A stretch of 37,817 bases of DNA, taken from positions 1-37,817 of IMG/VR virus record IMGVR_UViG_3300045885_000389. One strand, given 5' to 3'. This stretch comes from a virus. Both the position numbers and the translations under genes were made by a program. The notes under the pieces are model-generated. The model made no database searches. It was not told where the DNA came from and saw nothing but the letters and a program-made list of their open reading frames with translations. This document shows positions 29,573 through 37,599 of this stretch, in pieces (within the stretch, counting starts at the first letter, position 1; every line of letters begins with the position of its first letter).

Positions 29573-31005
29573 GGGCGCGGAGCTCTCAGGCGGTCACCGA
29601 AACGTGATTTGGCGAACTGGGCAATGACAAGGCGATGCGCTGCGGCTTTCTCTGGATCAACAGACTCAGCTGCGGTTTCTTCCGATTCTGCTGGTGCCGG
29701 AGTCTTGGCGGATTCTTTTGCGCCGAAAGGATTGTCCAACGCATCGCGCTTCGCCAGCGCAGCTAGGCTGTAGTTCTGTTCCTGCACCATAGGCGATTCA
29801 CCGCCTGGCACTGGCGGATAGTTCTCTTTGAATCTCGCCTCGTTCGGCGAAATGACACCGGACTGCATGAAGATCTGCGTGGTCTCCGCGCGCGACTTCG
29901 GGTCCATGCGCAGCAGCACTTCCTGATCCAATTGGATGCCCATGCCGCTCGGCAGCGCGAGCCCGAATCGGAGCTTGTTCTCGATGTCCTCGATGTGCTT
30001 GAGCAGACAGCAGCGCAGGTAGTCGAGGATCATCGCGCCGTAGTTGTTGTAATTCGGCTGCGTGCCGGCGCCGATCATGTAGCCAGGCATATTGAAGGCG
30101 CGCGCGCAGTCCTCCACTGTCCATTTTTGTTGTTCGATCAGCTGCGCGTCTTCGGCGGGGATCGCCATGGGCTCATATTTCATCCCGCCCGTGGTCACGA
30201 AGAGACGACCGAGATTCCCGCCACCGAACCCGGCTTCGAACTGATCGCGGATCACCTTCACTTGCTCTTCATTCAGCCCGGCGGGGGCGGAGAGGTGTCC
30301 ACCCGGGCGAGAGAGATTGTCGAAAAATTTCGACGAGTTCGTCTGGATCTTTCGACCCTGGGACGCGCTCAGCGCGCAGGCGAAGATCGGCGACACGCCG
30401 CAGAGCGGATGGAACAACGGCGAATAGCGATCGTGAATGATCTCGCTTGCCGGCACGGTAATGGACTCCGTGATCCCGTTGAGCGTGTCCTGGTTCAGGC
30501 TATAGAAAACGTCGCCGGTCCCGTTGCTGAAAAGCGGCGTGACGTATCGAGGATCGAGCACGAAGAGTCCATCGACCACGTTGCGGCGATCGCGGCGCTT
30601 GAAGACGTAGGTATTCCCGTAGATCAGTTTAGACAGCATCCACTGCTGAAGAAACTCGATGATGGATTGATAGTCGTTCGGCTGGCGCAGCACCGGCAGA
30701 AATGCGGTGTTGCCTTCCTCGATCTCGGTCCAGATCCCCTTCTCGATCCGCATCAGCATCGGGCGAAGGATCGAGATGTCGTTGGAGATCTTCGTGATGC
30801 ACGACCAGACCGCGCTGAACGCGAGGATCGATTGCGTCGAGTCAATGCGGAGGTCGGATTGGAAGGCGCCGGCGAACGGCTCCATGATCCACGACCACCA
30901 CGATCCGCTTCTGACCGGCGAGGGCTGCGCGACCAGCTGGGTAGGCAATGCCTTGGTCTCGACAGGGGCGCGATCGCGCCATACCTCGAGACCGAAAATC
31001 TTCAC
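29569..31005 (-). CDS. Phage portal protein (HK97 family)
   Basis: A 478-residue portal protein. Family landmarks are [20 protein letters not shown] near the N terminus, [20 protein letters not shown], the [13 protein letters not shown] strand, [20 protein letters not shown], the wing/stem region with [19 protein letters not shown], and [15 protein letters not shown] followed by [16 protein letters not shown]. The C-terminal ~60 residues are Ala/Glu/Pro-rich. Portals form the dodecameric DNA entry ring at one vertex of the head. The start is GTG, with the upstream TAA two bases before it. In typical HK97-type phages the portal precedes the protease and capsid genes; here it follows them. Confidence 0.92.
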   Translation of the reverse strand: MKIFGLEVWRDRAPVETKALPTQLVAQPSPVRSGSWWSWIMEPFAGAFQSDLRIDSTQSILAFSAVWSCITKISNDISILRPMLMRIEKGIWTEIEEGNTAFLPVLRQPNDYQSIIEFLQQWMLSKLIYGNTYVFKRRDRRNVVDGLFVLDPRYVTPLFSNGTGDVFYSLNQDTLNGITESITVPASEIIHDRYSPLFHPLCGVSPIFACALSASQGRKIQTNSSKFFDNLSRPGGHLSAPAGLNEEQVKVIRDQFEAGFGGGNLGRLFVTTGGMKYEPMAIPAEDAQLIEQQKWTVEDCARAFNMPGYMIGAGTQPNYNNYGAMILDYLRCCLLKHIEDIENKLRFGLALPSGMGIQLDQEVLLRMDPKSRAETTQIFMQSGVISPNEARFKENYPPVPGGESPMVQEQNYSLAALAKRDALDNPFGAKESAKTPAPAESEETAAESVDPEKAAAHRLVIAQFAKSRFGDRLRAPRP

Positions 31006-31007
31006 GG

Positions 31008-31283
31008 TTATTCGACTGGCGCCTTGAACGCTTCGCTGACCGCCTTCTCGGCAGTCATGTTGCGTGTCTTGTATTCGTGCTTGCGGTCCTTCGCCTCCGC
31101 CTTGGGCTCGACTTTCGTCTCGCTCTTCTCCGGCGTCAGGGACTTCGTTTCTGGTTTCTGCGCAGCGCGCTTCGCGTGGCGGACAGTTTCGAGCACATGC
31201 GCGTCGCTCTCGCTGACGGCATCGAAGCGATCGTTCTTGCGCAGCGACTTCATGTTGTAAGGGAAGTCGGTCAACGCAATCAT
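31008..31283 (-). CDS. Small head protein between capsid and portal genes
   Basis: A 91-residue protein. The conserved part is the first ~45 residues (MIALTDFPYNMKSLRKNDRF then DAVSESDAHVLETV), a small beta/alpha unit that I recognise from phages, where it lies next to head genes. The rest is a Lys/Glu/Pro-rich, probably disordered tail. An in-frame TTG at 31298 behind GGAG would add LITIP, completing the first beta strand, and is a plausible true start. It follows the terminator after the capsid gene and ends two bases before the portal start. Confidence 0.7.
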   Translation of the reverse strand: MIALTDFPYNMKSLRKNDRFDAVSESDAHVLETVRHAKRAAQKPETKSLTPEKSETKVEPKAEAKDRKHEYKTRNMTAEKAVSEAFKAPVE

Positions 31284-31321
31284 CGGGATGGTGATCAAGA
31301 GTGCAAATTCTCCAGAGGCAG

Positions 31322-31354
31322 ATGTGAAAACAACCGGGCGCCCGAAGGCGCCCG
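31322..31354 (-). terminator. Terminator after the capsid gene
   Basis: On the minus strand a strong stem CGGGCGCC / GGCGCCCG with a TTCG loop is followed by GTTGTTTTC. It lies in the 97-base gap between the capsid stop (31381) and the next gene. The T-tract is broken, so read-through into the portal genes is likely. Confidence 0.75.
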
Positions 31355-31380
31355 ATCGTTCTCGGTGAGACGCTGACCTA

Positions 31381-33339
31381 TTACTTGTAGTCGGCGTTGC
31401 GGATGAAGGCGCACGCGTTGGTGCGACGCTTCGCCCAGTTGACGTACCGGACCGCCTTGATGGCTTCCGATTGCGTTTGGAACATCGAGACCATGGTGGT
31501 CGCGACGGTCGCGCCGGTGGAAGCGTTGGTCGGGTTGTCGAGCAGCTGGATCGAGGCCTCGCGGCTGATCTCGATCGTGACCTGTCCATCGTCCGCGAGG
31601 AACACTTCGCGCGGATTCAGGAACACGATCATGTGCCCGTAGTTCGGCGAGCCGGAAGCGAAGTACGCCGATTGCGACACGATCACCGGGTATCCCAGCA
31701 GGGTTCCGCCGTTGGGCGTCATCTGCGGGAACTGCGGCACGCCGAGCGAGGTGACCATCAGGGACATCTTCTGGGCACTCGATGCGGACATGATCCACAC
31801 CGAGGGCGACAGATCGATGTTGTCCGTGATCATGTCGGCGGTCAGGGTCGTGAAGTCGGTCTTGAACGCCGCATAGTCGGTGCCCGTCGGGGTGACCGGG
31901 GTCAGACCATACGTGAGCGCGGCCGGCTGCACGTTCGAGGTGCCACCTTGCGTCGGGTCGATCAGGCTGCGATCGAGCAGATACACGATGGCTTCGGCGA
32001 GGTCGTTGCGGACCAGGAGTTCGGCCGACGGAGAGGAACTGCGGACCAGTTCTTCGTCCACCGCCACGAGACCCGCGGCCTTGGCGATACCGAGGCTTGC
32101 GCTGGTTGTGGTCAGCTTCGAGACCGGAACCGGCAGACCTTGCCCGACCCAGTACCCGGTGCTACCCGCGCTCTGCCCGCCGACACGCATGTTGAACGGC
32201 ACACGGCGCCAGCTGCTGATACGACCCATGATGCTCATCGGACGCAGGTACTCGATGAACTCGTTCGCGAGGTTTTCCGCGTAGACGAGTTCCGAGGCCC
32301 AGCCCGAAGTCGTGGTGTCGCCAGCCGCAACCGCGGCGCGCAGCACCATGGCAAGCTCCGGCGTTTGATCCATCCAGTGCTTGTTGGCGAGCGTCGAGTT
32401 CAGCGCATCGGTCAGGTTGCCGCGCGAGCGCTTCAGCGCCATTGCGTACCGCGCGAAGCGGACGCCAGGCTCGAGATTCGCCTTGACGGTGATCTGACGT
32501 GAAGGAACACGGCGCGCCGGTTCGTCGGCAGCCTTCGTCGCCTCTTTCGTGGCGTCGGTGCTGTCGTCGGCTTCGCGAGATTGACGCGCCTTCAGGCGCT
32601 TCAGGTGGGCGGATGCCTCCTTGATGTCGCCGTCCAGTTGGTCGTACTCGGCTTGCTGCTCGTCGTTGAGAGTTGCCTCGTCCGCTTGATCCAGGAGTTC
32701 GTCCTGACGAACGGTCGCGGCCTTGATTCGCGCTTCCCATTGCGCGATAAGCTCGGAGAGCTTCTTCATGGTGGTGTTACTCCGTGTTTCGGGTGCTGCT
32801 GTGGTCCCCGGAACACCGGGCAGAGGAGAGGACAAGCTGATCGCTTTGCTGCGTGCGTAATCGCCGGACACGGCGCGCCGCTGCTGAAGATCGAACTGCT
32901 TGACCGAAGTGATGGTGGCTTCTGCGTTCGCGGGGATCGTGACGGCCGAGAGCTCCAGCCAATCCCATTTCGTGAACCGAAGTCCGTATGTGCCTTTGAT
33001 GTCGCTCCATTCGAGCGGGTTGAACCCGATCGACAGACCGCGCACCAGACCTTCCTTGATCAGCGCCCAGGCGCGATCGATTTCCTGCGTCACGCCAGCG
33101 CGCGCGATGCGCGCACGAATCGTGATTCCGTCCTTGGTCGCCTTGACCTGCTCGACCCAGCCGATCGGCTCGGAGTGACGGTGCTGCCAGAGCAGCGGAA
33201 GCGGGAGCTTGAACTCGGCGCCCATGGGCTCGACGATGTCTTCCATGCGATCCGTCGCCGGCGTGCTGGCAATGCCTTCGAGAATTCGCTCGTCATCGTC
33301 GACCGCTTTGAACACGATCGTCGAATAAGCTCGCTTCAT
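31381..33339 (-). CDS. Prohead protease fused to HK97-type major capsid protein
   Basis: A 652-residue fusion. Residues ~1-150 are the HK97-type prohead protease (serine protease S78-like): IVEPMGAEFKLPLPLLWQHR with the catalytic His, then EGLVRGLSIGFNP with the catalytic Ser103, and LELSAVTIPANAEATI. Residues ~191-260 are a helical, charged delta-domain-like scaffold (MKKLSELIAQWEARIKAATV). The HK97 capsid fold follows from ~290 (PELAMVLRAAVAAGDTTTSG, LRPMSIMGRIS, LLDRSLIDPTQGG). In most relatives protease and capsid are two genes. An in-frame ATG at 32769 with GGAG ten bases upstream would give the capsid precursor alone. The gene is framed by two terminators, indicating separate control. 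Confidence 0.92.
   Translation of the reverse strand: MKRAYSTIVFKAVDDDERILEGIASTPATDRMEDIVEPMGAEFKLPLPLLWQHRHSEPIGWVEQVKATKDGITIRARIARAGVTQEIDRAWALIKEGLVRGLSIGFNPLEWSDIKGTYGLRFTKWDWLELSAVTIPANAEATITSVKQFDLQQRRAVSGDYARSKAISLSSPLPGVPGTTAAPETRSNTTMKKLSELIAQWEARIKAATVRQDELLDQADEATLNDEQQAEYDQLDGDIKEASAHLKRLKARQSREADDSTDATKEATKAADEPARRVPSRQITVKANLEPGVRFARYAMALKRSRGNLTDALNSTLANKHWMDQTPELAMVLRAAVAAGDTTTSGWASELVYAENLANEFIEYLRPMSIMGRISSWRRVPFNMRVGGQSAGSTGYWVGQGLPVPVSKLTTTSASLGIAKAAGLVAVDEELVRSSSPSAELLVRNDLAEAIVYLLDRSLIDPTQGGTSNVQPAALTYGLTPVTPTGTDYAAFKTDFTTLTADMITDNIDLSPSVWIMSASSAQKMSLMVTSLGVPQFPQMTPNGGTLLGYPVIVSQSAYFASGSPNYGHMIVFLNPREVFLADDGQVTIEISREASIQLLDNPTNASTGATVATTMVSMFQTQSEAIKAVRYVNWAKRRTNACAFIRNADYK
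32780..32783 (-). promoter_or_regulatory. Internal ribosome site for capsid-only product
   Basis: GGAG lies ten bases before the in-frame ATG at 32769 (residue 191, MKKLSEL), exactly at the start of the scaffold/delta domain. It could yield a free capsid precursor in excess over the protease fusion. Spacing is slightly long, so strength is uncertain. Confidence 0.5.
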
Positions 33340-33356
33340 TTGAGAAAAGTTCCTTC

Positions 33357-33386
33357 AGAAAAAGAAAAGCCCGCACGAGGCGGGCT
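33357..33386 (-). terminator. Terminator between large terminase and capsid genes
   Basis: On the minus strand the stem AGCCCGC / GCGGGCT with loop CTCGT is followed by TTTTCTTTTTC. It separates the terminase gene from the protease-capsid gene. The sequence after the stem, through the AAGGAA ribosome site, is nearly the same as that at 6665-6650. Confidence 0.88.
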
Positions 33387-33411
33387 GGGAGGAGGCAGCT
33401 ACTGGCGACTG

Positions 33412-35112
33412 CTAAATCACAAAGACTTTGAAGTCCTGCTGGGGCGCTGCAGTCGCGACCATGGCGCGAGATATCGCCATCATCAGCGCAACGGCGCCGT
33501 CGATCTTTTGAGCATTCTTGTTCTTCTCTTTGCGCGGAATCCCAATCCCATTGCGCTCAGCCACCCGCACGACGTTGCTGATCATCCAGGCGAGACATTC
33601 GTTGCCATCGTGATGTAGCCGCCCGGTCTTGGCAGCCGCCGTGAGTTCGTCCATGGCCTGAGAAATCGCAACATGCTTGCCTGAAGCCATTTCGACGCAC
33701 GTTGCGCCGTTCTGCCTCAACTGATGAGCGAGTTGGGTGGCGCGCCAGGGGTCATAGACGATTTCGCGGACCTGCACCTTGCTGGAGAGTGCAAGCACGT
33801 CGTCCTTGACGTAGTCGAAGTCGATCTCCGCGCCGTCGGTTGCGGTGAGTTGGTTCTTCGCGACCAGCTTTCGATAGAGACTGGTGTTGACCTTGCTCTC
33901 GTCGATCGTGATCTCCGGCAGGTAGTATTTGCCGAAGACGTACCAATGGTTTTGCCCGTTCAGCTTCTTGAGGAAGAGCTGCACGAAGGCGCAGATATCG
34001 GTCTTGCTCGCGAGGTCGAGGGAGAACCAGGATTCTTGCCCGAGGAACTCGTCGATGTTCAGCATGGGATCCGCGCAGAGATTCCACCACTGCATATTCA
34101 TCCATGCGCTAGACGCCGAGCACCAGATATTGAGGTGCTTCGTCTTGAATCTGTTCTGGTGCTGCGGGTTCAACACGGCTTCACGCTGCCTCGCAATGAG
34201 AGTCTCTGGCTCGACGCTGACGCCGTAGTTCGGGTTCGCCTTGATCAACGACTTGGGATCCGCCCAGTCGTCCTCTTCGTCAATGCTGAAAATGATCCCG
34301 AAGAGTTCTTCGTTAGGCGTGGTGCCATCGAGCATCTTCTTGACCTCAAGATGCTTGTCGTAGCATGGGCCTCCCATGTTCACGCCGGCTGTCGTGATGA
34401 TCAGGATCAGCGGCTGAATACGCCCCACCATGCCAGTCGCCATGGTGTCGTAGAGATCCGACGTGTCGTGCTCGTGGAACTCGTCGATGATGGCGCAGGA
34501 GGGAGACGCTCCATCACCAGGACTTCCGATCACCGGCTCGAATCGCCCACCATCTTCGGTGACAAGTGAGCGCGCCAGAACTTCGATGCCGAGCGCAGAG
34601 CGCAAGGTTGGGGTTCGTTCTGCCATCAGCTTGGCAGGGCGAAAGACTTCCCACGCCTGATTTTCGGAAGTCGCGCCGCTATAGATCTCCCCACCAAATT
34701 CCCCGTCGGCGCCTAACATCTTCAGCCCGATGGCTGCCGCTATCGGACTCTTTCCGTTCTTTCGAGGGCACTCAAGGTATGCTTCCCGGAAGCGGCGCAC
34801 TCGACGCCCACCTCTCATCCACCCGTAGATGTTCGCGACGATAAAACACTGCCAAGGTCGCAACACCAACAGCTGACCCTTGAAAGAAGTGCCCTTCACG
34901 TGAGGGAGGCACTCGATGAACTCACATGCGTCTTCCGCGGCATCGAAGTCGAACCAATACTGATCCGACTTCTTCTTCCAGCGCTTCCTGTCGGCAAGGA
35001 ATCGCTCGCACGCGAGACGCGCGTACTTCCCCGCCGGGATCGTGCCCTTGACTACTGCGCGTGCGTATTCGATCCCGCGATGAACTCGCGGGTGCTTGAT
35101 CTCTCTCGCCAT
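33412..35112 (-). CDS. terL: Terminase large subunit
   Basis: A 566-residue packaging motor and nuclease. The ATPase has an adenine-binding block LVLRPWQCFIVANIYGW, a variant Walker A CPRKNGKS (115-122), Walker B CAIIDEFHEH (206-215) and a coupling motif LILIITTAG. The nuclease domain begins at SWFSLDLASKTD, whose Asp residues bind metal, with further conserved strands at VREIVYDPWRATQLAHQL and QKIDGAVALMMAISRA. This is the HK97-type TerL family (Terminase_1). It cuts concatemeric DNA and drives it into the head. It lies 12 bases after the small subunit gene. Confidence 0.95.
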   Translation of the reverse strand: MAREIKHPRVHRGIEYARAVVKGTIPAGKYARLACERFLADRKRWKKKSDQYWFDFDAAEDACEFIECLPHVKGTSFKGQLLVLRPWQCFIVANIYGWMRGGRRVRRFREAYLECPRKNGKSPIAAAIGLKMLGADGEFGGEIYSGATSENQAWEVFRPAKLMAERTPTLRSALGIEVLARSLVTEDGGRFEPVIGSPGDGASPSCAIIDEFHEHDTSDLYDTMATGMVGRIQPLILIITTAGVNMGGPCYDKHLEVKKMLDGTTPNEELFGIIFSIDEEDDWADPKSLIKANPNYGVSVEPETLIARQREAVLNPQHQNRFKTKHLNIWCSASSAWMNMQWWNLCADPMLNIDEFLGQESWFSLDLASKTDICAFVQLFLKKLNGQNHWYVFGKYYLPEITIDESKVNTSLYRKLVAKNQLTATDGAEIDFDYVKDDVLALSSKVQVREIVYDPWRATQLAHQLRQNGATCVEMASGKHVAISQAMDELTAAAKTGRLHHDGNECLAWMISNVVRVAERNGIGIPRKEKNKNAQKIDGAVALMMAISRAMVATAAPQQDFKVFVI

Positions 35113-35124
35113 GCCACGATGGGC

Positions 35125-35589
35125 CTACGCCGCATTGTTGCGCTTGAACTTGGTGAAGGGATTCGCCGGCTTCGCGCCATCGCCAGTGGCAGATACTTTG
35201 CTGCGCGAGGACGGCGTCATCCCGAACTCGATGAGTAGCTTGCGCAGCTGTTCTGAGGCTCGGTGCTGGATCGCCAGGTACGGGTTCGGCATCGGGTAGC
35301 CCGACGGGGCTCGCACGACCATGCCCGACTTCGCTAGTGCGTCTGTGGCGGTGCGCCAGTTCGAAAACGCCTCGCAGTACAGCGCGAGCGCCTGCGCGTC
35401 CATCTGCGTCAGCACGCCGACGCGCTCGAGCTGCGCGGCGATCTTGGGCCAGTGCTCCGCCGCTTTGGGCGAGAGTCCCTCGGGCATCGTCGCCCCGAGT
35501 TCCGGCTTCGGCTCGTTCTTGTTCATCGGGCGATGCCCAGGGTTGCCTCTGAGCAACTTCAGCGCAGTCGGGACGGGCTTATTCGGCAT
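35125..35589 (-). CDS. terS: Terminase small subunit (P27 family)
   Basis: A 154-residue protein starting at the ATG at 35589 (MPNKPVPTALKLLRGNPGHR). The opening K-L-L-R-G-N-P-G and following NEPKPE are the P27-family hallmark, as is the helical region PKAAEHWPKIAAQLERVGVL followed by CEAFSNWRTA. The C-terminal KPANPFTKFK is also typical. The small subunit recognises the packaging site and loads the large subunit. An upstream in-frame ATG would add 16 residues with no family similarity and lies in the divergent intergenic region, so the shorter start is preferred. Confidence 0.9.
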   Translation of the reverse strand: MPNKPVPTALKLLRGNPGHRPMNKNEPKPELGATMPEGLSPKAAEHWPKIAAQLERVGVLTQMDAQALALYCEAFSNWRTATDALAKSGMVVRAPSGYPMPNPYLAIQHRASEQLRKLLIEFGMTPSSRSKVSATGDGAKPANPFTKFKRNNAA

Positions 35590-35648
35590 AGGGCGAGCCG
35601 CCGGTAAAAGTGGTTGACGCCGATGGTCGGCGACCAAACAATGGCTGC

Positions 35649-35939
35649 ATGGAAACTCCTCCTCTATTCATCCCGCTCAAGAGCGAGTGGTTCGATCTCT
35701 TCGCGTCCGGCGCGAAGACTGTCGAATGGCGGCTGGTCGGGCACAAGTGGAACGTCAAGACGTGCGTCCCAGGGCGTCCCGTAGTGCTCAGCCGAGGCTA
35801 CGGTCGACGCCACCGACTGAGCGGGACAGTAGATCGCGTGTCCATAGTGAGCCGCGACAAAGCACCACGGGCAGCGCGCGAACTCTTCCCCGGCGGGCAG
35901 ACTTTCATCGCCATCAAGATCTCGCTCGATCGACATTAG
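35649..35939 (+). CDS. ASCH-domain protein on the plus strand
   Basis: A 96-residue protein. IPLKSEWFDLFASGAKTVEW near the start and the later strand RLSGTVDRVSIVS, followed by ELFPGGQTFIAIKI, match ASCH domains (a PUA-like RNA- or nucleotide-binding beta barrel). ASCH proteins are thought to bind RNA; some hydrolyse modified nucleosides such as N4-acetylcytidine. It is divergent from the terminase genes and ends in a four-base overlap (TTAG) with the GNAT-fusion gene on the other strand. The ATG at 35649 is chosen because upstream codons lack similarity; no strong ribosome site is visible. Confidence 0.7.
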   Translation: METPPLFIPLKSEWFDLFASGAKTVEWRLVGHKWNVKTCVPGRPVVLSRGYGRRHRLSGTVDRVSIVSRDKAPRAARELFPGGQTFIAIKISLDRH

Positions 35940-37045
35940 CCGATCACGAGCTCAGCTTCGGCACGGTCTTCGTGCGCGGGGCCGCAGTATTCAAACACCG
36001 CGCACGGTCGCGCGCCGGGGCGCCATCCCGACATCGCATGGTGGCGCGGCGACATGTGATAGCCCGGCTTGATCTTCAGCGCCCAGAGCTTCGAGTGATC
36101 GAACGCCCTGATCAGTGCTGGGTGAGCGGGATAGGTGCGAATGCGCTTGCCGAGGGCGGCATACATCGCGCCGATACGATCGATCAGCACGAACGCGAGT
36201 CCGAGTCCTTGAAAGTCGGGCAGCGTCACGAGACGCGAGCAGCCCCAGAGCGTTCCGCCCTTGAGATGGGGGTGGGGACGATGCAACATGCCGGCGAACG
36301 CCGCGATGCGCCCGTTTACGCTCAACGCGAAGCAGCGCGCGGCACGGTGCAAGTCGGACGTCAGATAGTGAAACGGAGCGAAGATTCGCCACGTGTCATA
36401 CGGTACACGTGCGAGCTGGCACTCAACTTCTGGTCGGCGTCGAAGTGACCTCCGCGTGAAGGTCATCGTCGCCGGCTCGAGCATCCAGTCCGGCTGCAGC
36501 CAGTCGATGATGTCGTAGTGACAGGACGCCGCTACGAATTTGAGATTGCGCCTTCTTGCGTACTTCTGAACGGCGTGGGCACCGATCTGCGCAACCTGGC
36601 GATCCACGACCGAAGTGAACTCGTCGACCACGATCGTGGCGGAAGACTCGATCAGTCGGCGCGCGAGATCGACGCGGAACTTCTCGCCGTTCGAGAGCAC
36701 GGCGTACGGGCGCACCCAGGCTGGTATGGTGTTGAATCCGACAGCCTGACAGACTTCGCTGATCTCCTGGATGGAGATGTCTTGGCGAAAATCATCGATC
36801 ACGCCCGCGGCGCCCCACTCCAGTTGGGTCTGGTCGCCGAAGACTTCGCGCAGAATCGTGCTCTTGCCGCACCCGGAAGGCCCAACAATCAGACCCACGT
36901 TCCAGTCGGCGTCGTCGTACGGAAACTCGCCGGCGAGCGTGAGGCGCGCCTTCTCGATCGCCGGAACATCGAAGATCGCCTGCAGCTGCTGCGAGCGCGT
37001 GGACTGAGAGACCGGGCTCTCGATCAGGATATTGACGGACGGCAC
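35936..37045 (-). CDS. ABC-type ATPase fused to a GNAT acyltransferase
   Basis: A 369-residue two-domain protein with a GTG start. The first ~200 residues are an ABC-type ATPase: Walker A GPSGCGKST (55-63), signature LSNGEKFRVDLARR (117-130, one change from LSGGE), Walker B ATIVVDEFTS (136-145) and a switch-like His in AASCHYD. There is no membrane part. The rest is a GNAT-like domain with RLVTLPDFQGLGLAFVLIDR (the acyl-CoA loop). Fusions of this kind occur in phage genomes near ParB-like genes. A role in DNA or tRNA base modification is possible (phage Mu Mom is a GNAT-fold DNA modifier), but this link is inference. It overlaps the ParB-like gene by 22 bases. Confidence 0.82.
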   Translation of the reverse strand: MPSVNILIESPVSQSTRSQQLQAIFDVPAIEKARLTLAGEFPYDDADWNVGLIVGPSGCGKSTILREVFGDQTQLEWGAAGVIDDFRQDISIQEISEVCQAVGFNTIPAWVRPYAVLSNGEKFRVDLARRLIESSATIVVDEFTSVVDRQVAQIGAHAVQKYARRRNLKFVAASCHYDIIDWLQPDWMLEPATMTFTRRSLRRRPEVECQLARVPYDTWRIFAPFHYLTSDLHRAARCFALSVNGRIAAFAGMLHRPHPHLKGGTLWGCSRLVTLPDFQGLGLAFVLIDRIGAMYAALGKRIRTYPAHPALIRAFDHSKLWALKIKPGYHMSPRHHAMSGWRPGARPCAVFEYCGPAHEDRAEAELVIG

Positions 37046-37599
37046 TTGAGGCCCTTTGCCTTCATCTCTTCGAGGATGCTGCCTTGGTGCAACTCGCTGT
37101 CACACTCGACGATCACCATGTACTTGAGCGCGTCTCCGAGCTGCGGAGAGGTATCCTCTGGCGCCTCGTTCGGCGTGCCGATCAAGTCGTTCAGTTCCTT
37201 CTGCTCGAAGCCCAGCGACTTGAGATCAACGCCGAGATCCTTGAGCTCGTCGAGCTCGACCGACAGCATCTCCTCGTCCCACCCGGCATTCAGCGCTAGG
37301 CGGTTGTCCGCGATCATGTAGGCGCGCTTCTTCGCGTCCGACCAGTTCACGGCGATCACCACCGGGATCTCCGCCCAGCCGAGCTTGCGCGCGGCGAGAA
37401 CGCGTCCATGCCCGGCGATCAGCGTGCCGGACTCGTCGACCAGCACCGGGACGGTGAATCCGTACTCCTTCAGCGACGCCGCCAGCTGCGCAACCTGCTT
37501 GTCGGAGTGCGTGCGCGCGTTGCGCGCGTGAGGGATCAACTTCTCGATGGCCCAATGCTCGATCTTGTCCGCGGGCCAAGCGGACTTCAGCTCACTCAA
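37024..37599 (-). CDS. ParB/Srx-fold nuclease-like protein
   Basis: A 191-residue protein with a TTG start at 37599 behind GAGG. The N-terminal ParB-like domain has PHARNARTHSDKQVAQLAAS, YGFTVPVLVDESGTLIAGHG and the R of GHGR, followed by ARKLGWAEIPVVI. A second part (KKRAYMIADNRLALNAGWDE, then VELDELKDLGVDLKSLGF) is the usual companion in phage ParB-like proteins, often fused to DNA methyltransferases. Here there is no methylase; instead it is coupled to the ABC-GNAT gene. Such proteins bind DNA or NTP and may guide a modification enzyme. It is the first gene visible in the minus-strand run. Confidence 0.82.
   Translation of the reverse strand: MSELKSAWPADKIEHWAIEKLIPHARNARTHSDKQVAQLAASLKEYGFTVPVLVDESGTLIAGHGRVLAARKLGWAEIPVVIAVNWSDAKKRAYMIADNRLALNAGWDEEMLSVELDELKDLGVDLKSLGFEQKELNDLIGTPNEAPEDTSPQLGDALKYMVIVECDSELHQGSILEEMKAKGLKCRPSIS

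Noticed and set aside
29932-31260. Long plus-strand open frame opposite the portal gene
   Set aside because: The minus-strand portal protein is clearly recognised; the plus frame is Arg/Val/Asp-rich mirror coding of high-GC DNA with no domain and no ribosome site.
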